From NCBI GenBank assembly GCA_009767595.1, contig VSDK01004412.1, positions 1 through 64,000 of the forward strand: DNA of 64,000 nt, written 5' to 3'. The translations under genes and the position numbers were made by a program. Under the pieces are notes generated by a model. It saw nothing but the letters and a program-made list of their open reading frames with translations. It did not search any database and was not told where the DNA came from. This document shows, piece by piece, positions 31,640 to 42,513 of this stretch. This stretch comes from Symbiodinium kawagutii (taxonomy: Eukaryota; Sar; Dinophyceae; Suessiales; Symbiodiniaceae). Each line of letters opens with the position of its first letter. The first letter of the stretch is position 1.

Positions 31640-32370
31640 GCAGAGCTGGTAGAAACCATGCTAGATCAGCAGTTAAACCATGTTCATACTGGTGGAATAA
31701 TATCAGTATAAACAGTTTAGCTATAATTAGTGGGTTGAAAAATATGTCTATAAATAGAATTTATACCGATATCATTCCACCGACTTTTGTTTGACAAACT
31801 GAAACCATTAGTTGTTTGGTTTAGCTATAGCTTGAATACAATGTTTGTGTTATCGCTTTCAGGTTATGTAGCCTGTGTAAATCAGTTGACATTGGTGGAG
31901 TTAAGAGTGATATTGATAATTCAACTAATATTGATTGAGTATTCAATAGTAAGTTCAGTCAATAAATTCATCATCAATAGTTGTTACCAAGCAGTAATAT
32001 ATCTATAATTGGCAGAACTGTATTAGTGACAAGTTGTAGACGAATCATTCTTATAATCACTGACAAATGTTGAAACGACTTTAGTGCTTCGTGACCAATT
32101 TCGCATTGGCAGGGCAGGCTGCCAGAAAGCATTGTTCGCAGCACATAGTGCAGATCCACAGCGACATAAACCACTAGCTGGCATGTATCAAAGGAGAATT
32201 TCCCACATCTATCCTTGACCCGAAACCATAATCAACAACATGATTTGCCAAACATTTGTGTGTAGTATTTGTTTATTCACATGTGTAAGCGTTTGCGCTC
32301 TCACCCTCATATTTCAACATGTTGACAATTGCGTTTGTAGAAACTATTTTCTGCTAATAAACTTTGAACC
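31640..32370. other. No assigned feature
   Basis: AT-rich, largely nonrepetitive; 31660-31760 contains an inverted pair around GGTGGAATAATATCAGTATA. No exon was supported. Confidence 0.3.
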
Positions 32371-32373
32371 GCT

Positions 32374-32424
32374 NNNNNNNNNNNNNNNNNNNNNNNNNNN
32401 NNNNNNNNNNNNNNNNNNNNNNNN
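32374..32424. other. Assembly gap (51 N)
   Basis: A run of N. Coding-like sequence on its right (DAATHIVFTGGSAPPKVATQ on +) may extend into it. Confidence 0.99.
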
Positions 32425-32427
32425 CAC

Positions 32428-32660
32428 TCATGAGTGATGCCGCGACACACATCGTGTTCACAGGAGGATCTGCTCCGCCAAAAGTTGCGACACAATACTG
32501 TCTGAACCGCCCTGATTCTGCGTTGATGATGGATGATGCTAGCCACCATCAGTGCCTAGCAATACGACGAAAACCAAATCCCACATGTTTGCCTGCTGTG
32601 CGGTCTTACAAAGCCAAACAAAACATGGCAGGCCACCGGATTCCACCCTCGCAAGTTTCA
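32428..32660 (+). CDS. Candidate coding fragment
   Basis: The + strand is open from the gap, reading DAATHIVFTGGSAPPKVATQ, then YCLNRPDSALMMDDASHHQC and PNPTCLPAVRSYKAKQNMAG. Minus-strand frames are partly open too. Product unknown. Confidence 0.3.
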
Positions 32661-33089
32661 GATGATTTTGAAACCAGTAACATCTGCAAACAACTAGGTA
32701 GTTCGCGTTAAAATAACACTGTAGCATATAGAATCTTATGAGTTGCAACAACAATGGCACTAAAACTGAGAGTCCGTGTCAAAAATGATTGGTACTGGCA
32801 GCCAAAATGCTGATGAGTGAGATGTATTAATCAAGTATAAACTCGTGATTGGCGAATGGGTCATTGATTCATTTTGATATTCGCAGAGAACTGCTGATTG
32901 ACTGATAGGTTGACTGCTGATTAGTACTTGGGTAATGTTGGGTACAAATACTTTCAGCTCTATGTTTGGTCCGTGGCCAAAGCTTGTTGGTTGGTTCATG
33001 TTAGCCATGAATACAAAGTAACAGGCAACTCAAAATATTACGGACTGTGTCCTTCCCAGATATGTTATCACAGTTGTCGGATTAAAGGG

Positions 33090-33400
33090 ACAAGTGATGA
33101 AAAGCAGAGAAATCATATCGTTGAAGTTCTATAGTAATTGGACATCTCCACCAGCCAAGTCTCTCAGTATCCTGTTGGTGTTCATTGGTCTTCGGGTGTT
33201 GAGCTATAGCCCATCGAATGAGGGAAGGGATTTGAGAATCAACCCCCTCGACTTGAAAGCTTTCCACCTCAAACATGAGTCTTGTCACCGGAAAAATGCT
33301 GGCCCACAATTGGTGGTGTGGTTTGCCCCAGATCAGATACTCCATGTATGGCATACCCACATTTACCTTCTGGTAAATTGACCTGGTTGCGCTGCAACTC
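33090..33400. other. Coding-like island, strand undecided
   Basis: About 300 bp open on both strands. Minus reads VTRLMFEVESFQVEGVDSQI and PSLIRWAIAQHPKTNEHQQD; plus reads SLSILLVFIGLRVLSYSPSN and QLVVWFAPDQILHVWHTHI. Real coding sequence is likely on one strand; no family was recognised. Confidence 0.35.
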
Positions 33401-33520
33401 ACCTTCTTATCTATCCAAAACCATTCCAAACACTGGATGTTCTACGCAACCAGGGTAGGGACTGCCACCTGCCAGTGGCGCCCTACGCCGGCATCCCATC
33501 GTGCGTTGCGACCCGGAGAC

Positions 33521-33574
33521 CCGGCGCCTGCTGCTGCTCTGGGGGCTGCTCCGCCGGGGAAGAAGTTGTCTGTC
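33521..33574 (-). CDS. Internal exon, Q/P/S-rich protein
   Basis: TTCTTCAG followed by G, 54 bp, then CCGG/GTCTCC. It reads QTTSSPAEQPPEQQQAPG; the frame is open upstream (DLLAITTTSSG). GC-rich island followed on the right by TGGTTAATGG repeats. It is the most upstream member of the P/Q-rich minus-strand series that could be recognised; no ENTH or ANTH domain exon was found further up. Confidence 0.5.
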
Positions 33575-33707
33575 CTGAAGAAGTGGTCGTTATGGCGAGC
33601 AGATCCGTTATGGTAACAACAAGGGTTAACTAGCTGGTTAATGGTTAATAATAGGGATTAATAGGGTGTAATAAGCAACAATAGTAGGGTATATACCAGC
33701 TACGTAT

Positions 33708-33800
33708 GGCTATGGGTCAATATGAATCAACCAATTTCATGGGGGATAATAACAAGTAATAATAGGGAAAACAATGGTTGATGATAGGGAAAACAATGCA
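33708..33800. mobile_element. Family B element, truncated
   Basis: The left end GGCTATGGGTCAATATGAAT and interior are present. The right terminal repeat is missing, and a family A element starts just downstream. Confidence 0.55.
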
Positions 33801-33807
33801 TACATAT

Positions 33808-33909
33808 GGTGGTTTCTCAAAATAGGGGTACCCCCAAATCATCCATGATTAACCATTTATAGGAATAAACCAGCCATTTTTCGGGGTACCCCTATTGTGA
33901 GAAACCACC
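33808..33909. mobile_element. Family A MITE, copy 8
   Basis: A 102-bp element with ends GGTGGTTTCTCAAAATAGGG and CCCCTATTGTGAGAAACCACC and ATAT on both sides (33804-33807, 33910-33913). Confidence 0.8.
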
Positions 33910-34219
33910 ATATAGAGAGATAGAGATGATGAGGGATGCATCAATACTTCTAGACACATCGAAAATGTATGATATACGCATATGTGCAAATATATGTAAT
34001 TGCACATAATATCACATAATTATGCATGCATGAATTATCATAGTTTGGCCATCGTTGATTTCCATTCTCATGTTGCTACGGAGTTTGCATTCAGCAGCAC
34101 CACTCCTTTTGGAGGTGGTTCACGGTTCCACTTGTCAAGTCAACCAATGAGACTCCGTCCATTCTTTTGAGTGCTGCAACCCTCGTTTTGCCGATGACAG
34201 TTGCCCGTTACCTATTGCT

Positions 34220-34605
34220 TCAGCATGGTTCAAAAATATCTTTAGCATCATCAACCAAATTCTGGGCTGTCAAACTGGCATCATCTAACTGGCGACGCTG
34301 ATGTTGGTTTGCCTGCGGATCGTCTTTCCTGATGCCAGTAGGGTTACGCCATGGTTCATGGATGGTTTGTAGTAGTTTAACGACAGGGAGTAGATAAAAT
34401 ATCAAGTGAGGTCATATTACGTAGTTGCCCTTAATTTGTGAACAAACCTTGACAGAAAAAGAGCAAACACGCCCGATGCTGATGCTAGTCCTGCAATATC
34501 ATGTAACCAGTCACTGTTTTCTGATTCTGAAACAAAGTATGAAAAAGCGAAGTGACCACAGGCAGCAATGTGCCCATCATGAGCACGAATACTAATGGTT
34601 CTCAA
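34220..34605 (-). CDS. Coding-like fragment in two frames
   Basis: Two adjacent minus-strand readings: 34417-34605 reads SIRAHDGHIAACGHFAFSYF, then SDWLHDIAGLASASGVFALF and LSRFVHKLRATT; 34220-34405 reads PWRNPTGIRKDDPQANQHQR, then LDDASLTAQNLVDDAKDIFE. They are in different frames with no convincing splice pair, so they may be exons of one gene with a short intron or a decayed gene copy. No family is recognised. The region lies in the centre of a long intron-like stretch. Confidence 0.4.
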
Positions 34606-34609
34606 TAGA

Positions 34610-35170
34610 TCTCCAGGTATTAACCATTAATAACCATTGTCATAATTACTTAATGGTATTCATCATGTGCCCATGATGATTGATGAATAGATCTCCAAGT
34701 GAAAAACGGCTCACGACGGGTTGCCCTCACCTCAGGCTGAACCTCAACGACCCCCTGGCTGTTGAACCACCCCGTCATTTGCGCAAGTCAACTAACCAGT
34801 TGTGAATATCTCGAAAAAGTAAGTAGTGGTTTAATGGTTAATGATTAGTGATTAGTGATTAATCAGGGGTTCTACCAAGTGTTTACAATGATTGAGCATG
34901 ATAACCATAATCTCTACCCACTGTTAATTCTATTAAAAAACACTTGACACTTCTAGCAGCTTTAACAGGGCACGCGCCATTTTTCGGAAATCGATGATCG
35001 CAACTCTCACGGCTGAGGAGGAGCGCGGTGACGCAACAGCGCAAGTCTCAGAGTCTCATGGACCAACATTTTGTCGGTGCACGCAACAGCTGTCTGACTG
35101 TTTCGTCTCATTCTTTCGTGGGTGCGGCTCTGTTTATTTTAGAGTTAGACCACAGCAAATGAATCAATGT
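34610..35170. other. No assigned feature
   Basis: Short tract repeats near 34620 and 34830. 34990-35090 is open on + but unremarkable. Confidence 0.3.
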
Positions 35171-35176
35171 ATGACT

Positions 35177-35279
35177 GGTTGGTGGTTTCAACCCCTATGA
35201 AAAATATCGGTCAACCAACCATTTGCTAATAATTACCGTGGAAAACAACAAAATGTTCCATCAAAATGACCAACTGCAG
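35177..35279. repeat. Family C palindrome
   Basis: Starts GGTTGGTGGTTTCAACCCCT and ends near CCAACTGCAG. The ends are partly complementary. It lies just past the stop codon of the transporter gene (minus strand), in its 3' flank. Confidence 0.6.
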
Positions 35280-35384
35280 TATCAATTTGTATGACTTCAG
35301 CAGGACCTTCCCATCTGCTACACCCAACGACACCTGGGACCTGGTTGATCCCATGGTGGATCCCATGGTACGCAGGCGCACCGC

Positions 35385-35488
35385 TCAGCTGGCTACAGAG
35401 ACGCCCGCCAGGTTGGCGTAGACCCCCGCCACCAGGATGAAAAGCCCCACGAGCAAACTCACCGCGGAGCACAGCTTGCGCAACACGC
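35385..35488 (-). CDS. Amino acid transporter, last exon (TM11, C-terminus)
   Basis: TGGGTCCCAG followed by G opens 104 bp that end in TGA at 35385-35387. It reads VLR, then KLCSAVSLLVGLFILVAGVY, then ANLAGVSVAS. One hydrophobic helix at the very C-terminus matches the position of TM11 in Aa_trans/AAAP permeases. It is the most downstream of a colinear minus-strand series from 58.1 kb. The preceding recognised exon (38447-38559) exits in phase 0 while this one needs one extra base, so at least one exon, probably encoding TM10, is missing between them. Confidence 0.65.
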
Positions 35489-35618
35489 CTGGGACCCAAG
35501 CAGGTCGTCAAGCAGTTAACCATCAATGATATGGCTTAGAATGACCAACCATAATTCATAGGGAAAACAGCCTGGTTAATGATAACTAACAGTTATAGGG
35601 GATACACTAACTGTCTGT

Positions 35619-35734
35619 GGCTATGGGTCAAGCAGTTAATCAACCAATAGTGGGGGATGATACCCAACAACAATAAGGAAAACAATGGTTAATGATAGGG
35701 AAACCAGGGGTACAGGGTGAACTGACCCACAGCC
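35619..35734. mobile_element. Family B element, copy 7
   Basis: GGCTATGGGTCAAGCAGTTA to AACTGACCCACAGCC; a clear target duplication is lacking. About 60 bp to its left match, in inverse, the right flank of copy 8 (46323-46380), so the mobile unit may be longer than the core. Confidence 0.6.
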
Positions 35735-35754
35735 ACCTGGGGAGAGATAACGAC

Positions 35755-35930
35755 CAAGCGACCCATCCAACCAACCACCCGACCAACATAACCATCCAAC
35801 CAACCAACCGACCGACCAACCAACATAACCAACCAACCAACCGGCCAACATGACCAACCAACCAACCGGCCAACATGACCAACATAAGCAACTCCAACAC
35901 TAACCAACCAAGCAACATAACCAACCAAGC
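35755..35930. repeat. (CCAACCAA)n-type tract
   Basis: Low-complexity ACCAACCAACCGACCAACAT repeats, open in all minus-strand frames without meaning. Confidence 0.85.
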
Positions 35931-35964
35931 AGGTAGGGGAATCAGCAGCATTTGTTTGATCAAC

Positions 35965-36600
35965 AAACTGACAGCCGAACTGCCAGAAGCTGATTTTTCA
36001 CGGATAGGGAGGTCATCACACGAAACACTTGGGGATCGTTGACACTGAGATGACCAACCAAGCAACCAATCCGCATGGTTGTAAATACATGAACTTTGGA
36101 CAAAGGTGCAGGAGTCCTCCTTGGCTCACAACAGCTTACTGGTGTTGGTGCAATTGAGGCCGTTGGATTGATTGTTTGGCTGCATGAGGTTCTTCCAGAT
36201 GGCAGCTCAAATCGTTTACACACGAGAACTTGCACATTCCTTAGAATGTGCTGGTTAGATGATCATCTCTAGGTATGGGAAGAAGATCTTCAAAGCCTCC
36301 AAACCACCCACAGCGATTATCCTTAGGTCCTTGGGGTCTTGTCAGTAGCAAAAGTAACGCCAGCAACTGGATGGTTGGCAGCAGCTGCTACTGTTGGGAT
36401 CAGTTGGGTGGCAGGATGTGGCAGGTATCGTTGGATGAGTGGTGCGTTCGTAGCGGATAAACTGGCTGGTGGGTGATACTGTACTCCCGAAGAAAGAATG
36501 GAATCGTCATTTTCAAGCCGTCGAAATGCCGCGGCAACAGCAATGAATTCATTACTTTGTACTGCCTTTGCCGTTCTCAATTGGCCAAACAGCGTTCTTT
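35965..36600 (-). CDS. Coding-like fragments, unknown protein
   Basis: Two minus-strand open stretches: 36323-36600 reads QRTLFGQLRTAKAVQSNEFI, AVAAAFRRLENDDSILSSGV and ATQLIPTVAAAANHPVAGVT; 35965-36235 reads VLVCKRFELPSGRTSCSQTI and PRRTPAPLSKVHVFTTMRI. The + strand at 36498-36839 is also open. The pieces lie in the transporter gene's intron between its last two recognised exons and may be carried gene fragments. No family identified. Confidence 0.35.
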
Positions 36601-36957
36601 GGACCACTCAGGCCACTGGTTCAAAACCTACGTTCATCAAGTTCACAATCATGATCAAATATAGTTTCACACCTATGGCATCGAAGCGTATAGCCTATAT
36701 CCCATTTACACATTCATGCTTACGTTCCAAGAACATACGTCCACCATCAGTTACCACCCACCATTCCGGGCAATGCGCAACACCATTCTCCTGGAAACCG
36801 CCTACAGCCCCCTCGCTGACCTGGAAGTTGGAGTTTTAGATCGATAGTCGCCGGCAAGATGTAAATGATCATACCTGGGGTCCAGTGATCCATGGTGGTA
36901 CAATCACCATCCATTGACCCATAGGGAAACCACCATTTTTGGACAAACCATGGTATA

Positions 36958-37150
36958 ATGCTGGTTTCAAGTGGTTTCCCAATGAGTAATGGTGGTTACC
37001 CTATGAATAATGCTGGTTTCCCTATGAATAATTGTGGTTTCCCTATGAGTCATGGTAGTTTCCCTATGAGTCATGGTGGTTTCCCTATGAGTCATGGTGG
37101 TTTCCCTATGAGTCATGGTAGTTTCCCTATGAATAATGGTGGTCCAGTCA
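36958..37150. repeat. 21-bp tandem repeat
   Basis: About nine units of GTTTCCCTATGAGTCATGGTG. The unit is 3 x 7, so the + strand stays open and encodes a seven-residue repeat (GFPMSHG/GFPMNNG). There is no evidence of translation. Confidence 0.9.
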
Positions 37151-37429
37151 ATGCTCATAACTCCATTGTTCAAAGCACCAGTGACGTGGAGGTACACCAT
37201 GTTTGGGTAAACCTGATGTGGCTAAGCCATGCAAGGGGTGATACCTGGGCAGTACGGGCACAGGGAACACAGGGCACACAAGTTTTCGGAGAAACAGGGG
37301 AGAACCCAGATAAATCCCACAGCTCCGTTTTTTCTATGAAATATCAAAGTAAATGGATGTTTGCTATGTTGCATGTCTATAGTATCTTCTCTGATTGTCA
37401 TTGCCTTCGTGTTGACCAATCATGCTAAT

Positions 37430-38440
37430 CATCACATCGTTGAACACGTATTAACATCATGATGAATCATTAACCTCGGACTAACCAATCATCTTCAACA
37501 GCTATCAAACATGGTCAATCACTATCAGCTGATCCTAACCATAATTGACCAACCGTCAGCCATCATTAGAGACGACTGGCCATATTAACCACGAGTCACC
37601 GGATTGTTCATCAACATCAACCATGACTGGGTGCTACTCACCACTACAACAGGTGGATCAGTACATTCCTTGCATTGTTGGGCTATACGACAAGTGACCA
37701 TTATCAACCACCATTATTAAGCACCATTAATAGATAAAGCACCATTATCAACAACTGTTCTTGGCTAGTTACTAACCATCATCACCCGTATCAACCATCA
37801 CCAACCATCATCAACCATTACTAACCTTCTGAAACACCATGTTCATCAACCATCATTAACCATCATCAGCCATTGGTTCTTCACCTCTGACCCTCATGAA
37901 TCACCAGAATCTGCCTCATAATGGTTACATGGTAAATAACCATCAACCATCAGTAACCATCATTAACCATCATTATCTACCAATGGTAAAAAAAACATTT
38001 TGATTTCACGAATCCCCATCAACCATCAATAATCACCATCAAGCATTGGATCAATCCCTGGGCTGCATACTATCCTTAATCATTAATCACCACATACCCC
38101 CATTCGGCGATGATTCATATCATGAAAATCATCCACCACCATATCATTAATCAGCCCATCATTCAAACACTATCCTTAATTATTCACCATTCACCACCAA
38201 ACAGGTGTTTAATCATTAACCACCATCTTTCACCATTCACCACCACCATTCACCATCATTCCACCACCATCATCACCATTCACCACCATCCAAAAACGCC
38301 ATCATTCATCACATTCACTAGCACGATCGCTCACCATCTTTCATCATTAATCACCATTCACCACCAGTTTGATCACCATTCACCACCAGTTTAACCACTA
38401 TTAACCATCATCAACCACCATTCACCACCCATCACCACGG
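37430..38440. repeat. CCAT-polarity tract
   Basis: Dense CATCAACCATCATTAACCAT and CACCATTCACCACCA repeats, abutting the transporter exon at 38447. Confidence 0.7.
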
Positions 38441-38446
38441 CTGAAC

Positions 38447-38559
38447 CTCCGCCGCGTCGCTGGCACAGACGCTGGACGTGAGGCCCAACACCAAGGCCAG
38501 CGAAATCTTCGGCAGGGCCAGCGCCGTGGCCGAAGACACCAGCAGCAGGGCCGTAACGA
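38447..38559 (-). CDS. Amino acid transporter exon (TM9-10 region)
   Basis: TGCGCCCAG opens 113 bp ending at GGAG/GTTCAG. It reads VVTALLLVSSATALALPKIS, then LALVLGLTSSVCASDAAE. The pattern of a hydrophobic helix, then LP-x-I then LGL-x-SS, is the Aa_trans signature of TM9 followed by the start of TM10 (family pattern l-P-n-i-s-x-x-l-x-l-v-G-s). It joins in phase to the TM8 exon at 41050-41126 (one base plus two makes a Val codon). CCAT repeats lie left and TGGTGG repeats right. Confidence 0.7.
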
Positions 38560-38615
38560 CTGGGCGCAGCCAGGGGGGTCCCAGGGAGGTTTCAGGGAGG
38601 TCGGGGGGGGGGGCC

Positions 38616-38870
38616 CACGGGGGTCCCAGGGGGGGGGTCCCAGGGGGTCCATGACCAGGGTTGGTGGTGGATGGTGGTGAAATGGAGGGCAAATTCACTG
38701 TGAAACTGTTGACGATGCTTGGTGGGTTAGTAAGGGTTGAATCCACGGGGGTCCCAGGGGGGGGGTCCCAGGGGGTCCATGACCAGGGTTGGTGGTGGAT
38801 GGTGGTGAAATGGAGGGCAAATTCACTGTGAAACTGTTGACGATGCTTGGTGGGTTAGTAAGGGTTGAAT
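38616..38870. repeat. Tandem duplication, about 127 bp
   Basis: Two near-identical copies contain CACGGGGGTCCCAGGGGGGG and GTTGGTGGTGGATGGTGGTG. A young duplication in the intron just upstream of the TM9 exon. Confidence 0.9.
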
Positions 38871-38879
38871 CCTGGTTCA

Positions 38880-39730
38880 GGCTTCTTGCTACTTGATGGA
38901 ATTGACAATGGCTGATTGGTCAGAATGGTTGATGACCGGAATTCATGCAAGTGTGGCAGATGGGTGCTGATGGAAGTAAAGAATTCCCAACATGAGAATA
39001 GTTAGATCTAACCTGTGGTTGTGGTCAGTAAGCCGGGTTAGTGATGAATGATGTGAACTGGTCGTAATTGGTCCATTAAGGTCAATATGATTTTTGCATT
39101 GAAAAGCCATGATGAATAATGGGGGCCATGGAAAGAACATACTAGAGACTAATATCCATTTGTGGCTAACAATGACGGATAATAGTACTCAAGCATAGTT
39201 AGAAGAAACAATACTATCAACTACTATTGATTGTATGATCCGTTAACCATCGATGTATTTGCCATCATCAACCATTAATTAGCCATCGGTACAAGGAGAG
39301 GCCCCTGGTTTACAAATTGAGTTATATGTTGGATAAGATAAGTTAGAAACTGGCCAACTTAGGTTGCAAGTTCTTTAACTCTGTATGAAGTTATATGTGA
39401 GATATGCAATTGCAAGTATAGTTGTAAATTTTCATGGAAGAAGATACAAATAAGATATAAACAAGTTACAAAAGATATTAAAGGTAATTTTTTTGTTGGC
39501 AACTTTTTTCCGTGTATCAGCCGGGACAGAATGAGAGGTCATTTTGGCATCTGCAGCCGTTTCACTCCTTGTTGTGCTTTTGACTTGTGTTCACTCTGGT
39601 TGAACTGCGCCAGGCAAAAAAAAGAGTTCAAAGTTCCAGGGGTTAGAAAGAGGAGACTTCTGGAACAATTGGACTACCCAATATCCCCCCAAAAAAGAAG
39701 TCTTCAGGGAATCCTGGGCTAACTTAACCT
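38880..39730. other. No assigned feature
   Basis: Short TGGT tract to 38960; the remainder is AT-rich with AAGATATAAACAAGTTA-like words shared with 40385-40430. 39531-39722 is open on + without a recognisable product. Confidence 0.3.
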
Positions 39731-39737
39731 TAAAAAG

Positions 39738-40135
39738 GTGAAAAAGTGCATATGTTTCCACTTTATAAGGGATAAACGATGGAAACGCATATATGTTTCC
39801 AGTTCAGTACAAAGAAAAACGAGGAAACATGGATATGTTTATTGTTTCTAGATGGGAAACGCGTATGTGTTTTCTCATTTAAACACTTCCAACAAAAACG
39901 TGTTTACAACGTGTTTCTTCGTGTTTCTTCATGTTTCCTATTTTTGGATACGACATGTTTCCTACTTTCAATGAAGCAGCGCAGTTGTAAACACCTACAT
40001 GTTTACAAATTTTGCAGCCGAAAAATCAAGAAACATATCGTGTCTCTAATTCTTAAGAAGAAACCGCGTGCAAACGCGTATATGTTTACACTTTACACAG
40101 AAACACTTGATGTAAACGCGTACGTGTTTCCTGTT
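39738..40135. repeat. Cluster of about ten GTAAACNNGTANNTGTTTAC palindromes
   Basis: Repeated 18-20-bp imperfect palindromes: GGAAACGCATATATGTTTCC (39780), GTAAACACCTACATGTTTAC (39987), CAAACGCGTATATGTTTAC (40072) and GTAAACGCGTACGTGTTTCC (40111), plus half sites between. The sequence between sites is not repeated, which points to conserved sites rather than a decaying satellite. The + strand is open across the cluster but reads as a biased F/K/V-rich string. Confidence 0.65.
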
Positions 40136-40219
40136 GTTATAGCACGTTTGGATCTTGAGCAGTTGAGTCTCTGTAGTTTTTTTTGGCTCTCACGTTTTCA
40201 CTGCTGACACTCGACTAGA

Positions 40220-40980
40220 CTGAAGGATTGCAGGCTCCAACAATCCCGAGCTGGATGAAAGACTGCCCTGAAGATTTCGTTCACTGCCTGATTTGACCAA
40301 CAAAAAGGCCGCCTTGAGTGTGATCGCGAGAACCACCCCTTTTCCTGCACAATCACCATGTCATGAAATCACCAAAACTAAAAAGATATGAATAAGTTAT
40401 GAAAGATATATGTAAGATATAAATCAACCTTTAACTCACCCAACTTAAGTTATGTCAACTTAAAAATAAGTCTGCCAACATAAGTTATAAGTTCTTTAAC
40501 TTAGATATATGTTAGGGGCCCCTCCTTGTAACAATTCATGATAATTAATCATTCAACCTAGCCATCGGCATAGCCATCACTTAACCATCTTTACTAATCC
40601 TCAACCATCGTTATCACCATCGTTATAAGCATCGTTAAGACCATCCCCATACTGTAATCATCGCTATGCGCATCGTCAGAGCCATTCAATCATAATCTAA
40701 AAACTAATCAACCACCATAATTAGCCATCATTGATCCTTCAACCAAACCCTTCATCCACCCCCTTCAACATCCATCCCTGCACCAATCTGGTTGGTGGGT
40801 TCAAGCCTTATGAACAATATTAGTCAACCAACCAGTTGTTAACAATCACTAGGGAAAATAACAGATGTCAATCAAACCACCAACCAGTGGTTGTTTAACC
40901 ATTGTTGTTGGTGATTATCATCTAGGACCTCTCATTTTTCCCTTATTCACCACTATAAAACCACCAGCCAGACCACTCAT
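40220..40980. repeat. CCAT-polarity tract
   Basis: From 40540 on, AACCATCGTTATCACCATCG repeats lead up to the transporter exon at 41050; they are interrupted by a family C copy. Confidence 0.5.
40790..40886. repeat. Family C palindrome
   Basis: CTGGTTGGTGGGTTCAAGCC to AATCAAACCACCAACCAG; the ends are complementary. No clear target duplication. Confidence 0.65.
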
Positions 40981-41049
40981 CTGCCATGGCATCCGCCATC
41001 CCCGGGTCCATCACCACCAAGGCGCCACGGAGCTTTGCGCTGGCTGCAC

Positions 41050-41126
41050 CTCCCAGCAGCGTCTTCCGCGCCACGAAGAAGCGCAAGGGCAGAGCCAAGG
41101 TCAGCTGAAGGCACAGCGACATCTTC
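41050..41126 (-). CDS. Amino acid transporter exon (TM8)
   Basis: TTCGGTTAG followed by G opens 77 bp ending GGGAG/GTGCAG. It reads KM, then SLCLQLTLALPLRFFVARK, then TLLG. A helix ending in LP-L-x-F-F-x-A-R matches TM8 of Aa_trans proteins (typically s-x-P-L-x-l-F-P-x-R). The frame is open further on both sides, so the limits rest on the splice signals. It joins in phase with the TM9 exon at 38447-38559. Confidence 0.65.
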
Positions 41127-42119
41127 CTAACCGAACCCGGCGAAGCATGACCGCCAGCAGTCGCGCGCATCCCTACTTGGATGTGCACCCCCACGGCTCG
41201 TAAGTGGGCACAAACCATGGTTTCTAGGGGTTATAAGCTACCTAGAGGGCGTCTAACAATGGTTATAAGCCCAGCTGCACATCCAAGTAGATGTTTCTGG
41301 CCCATGAGATCCCACAAGTAGAGGTGGCTTGTCGAGCGGCAGGGCATGCCGCTCTACCCCTAGTAGACCATAAGATTCCATGATCTTTTGGAATGAAGAT
41401 CTCATAGGCCCTCTATCTAATTCAGAATCTTAGGAATTCGGAATACTATGGGCTGTTGTGGATTCTTTATCATGCTTCCGGGGTTATAACATGGTACGGA
41501 GTAGAGGATCTTCCGGGATATTATACTCGGGATATTCTACTCATGAACAATCTGTCCGTGGTTAACGATTTGCACCAGCGTGATGATTACCATAGATGGA
41601 TGGGATTCTGGTGGATCACTCGGATCCTGTTGGTTGTCATAATTTATTCACCTAGTCATATAGGTGAAGATACCTATCTTTACCATGCATTCCTGGTTGC
41701 ATCACAAAGAATAGCCTGTTGGTATAACTAACCATAGGGATAGGTCTAATACATGTTTTGTTTGTTGGTTTGCTGGTCGTACCCAACAACCAGAGTTGGC
41801 TGACCAACCATCGCCCGACACTAGACCGCTGTCTTCCATAGTTGGAGTTCCGAACCACCAGTAACCTTTGTTGATCATCTATTGACCGACATAAACTCTG
41901 GTTGTTGACCGCTGCATGACCACTCCTGTTCAGGGCGTCACCGGCTTGGAAATGGCCGCTACAATTGCCTTGGAAGGCAACCGTCTTGCCACCAAAAATA
42001 CATGATGTGTGCACCACATCTGCTGGAAATGGGACAGCAAACCCGCCAAGCTCTTCAGTGGTTTCGAACGGTTCACATGTAATTGCTGCATAGAAATGGC
42101 TCATAAATACATATACTGC

Positions 42120-42200
42120 ATGAATATAAATACATATATATATATATAACTATACACATTGTGTATATTTATACATATACATATACACATACACATACAT
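42120..42200. repeat. AT/TACACA microsatellite
   Basis: (TA)n followed by ACATACACATACAC-type repeats. Confidence 0.85.
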
Positions 42201-42243
42201 CTGAAAATATCTGTAAGAATATCACTATCCCAGCTCTTCACAC

Positions 42244-42308
42244 CATGCGACATGGGATCCGTGACTGCCGCGCTACGCCGAGCGTCGCGAAGAGAACCCA
42301 GGGGTCCC
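42244..42308 (-). CDS. Possible transporter loop exon (TM7-TM8)
   Basis: CATCCAG followed by G, 65 bp, then CATG/GTGTGA. It reads GPLGSLRDARRSAAVTDPMS; another frame reads DPWVLFATLGVARQSRIPC. The position in the series fits the loop between TM7 and TM8, but the phases of the neighbours do not force either frame, so assignment is tentative. Confidence 0.35.
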
Positions 42309-42413
42309 CTGGATGGCCTCGAGGCTCGGCACTTGGATCATGACCCATTGGGGACCAACACAGCTGTGGTTGCACCCAATGAACTGGTTAATGAAAATAG
42401 ATATGTATTATAT

Positions 42414-42513
42414 GGTGGTTTCTCAAAATAGGGGACCCAAAAAATGGACGGTTTATTGCTATAAATGACTATTAATGGATGATTTAGGGGCACCCCTATT
42501 TTGAGAAACACCC
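42414..42513. mobile_element. Family A MITE, copy 9
   Basis: A 100-bp element with ends GGTGGTTTCTCAAAATAGGG and CCCCTATTTTGAGAAACACCC. ATAT flanks both sides, and the identity extends to 13 bp (ATATGTATTATAT at 42401-42413 and 42514-42526). Confidence 0.85.

Noticed and set aside
35180-35279. Family C element as a coding intron joining ...IQIDTA to SYIDSFAVV
   Set aside because: It splices neatly in one frame, but the transmembrane frame of the transporter ends at 35385, so this lies in the 3' flank.
39779-40207. 142-codon + strand ORF
   Set aside because: Covers the palindrome cluster; its F/C/K bias follows from repeated GTTTCC words rather than protein constraint.
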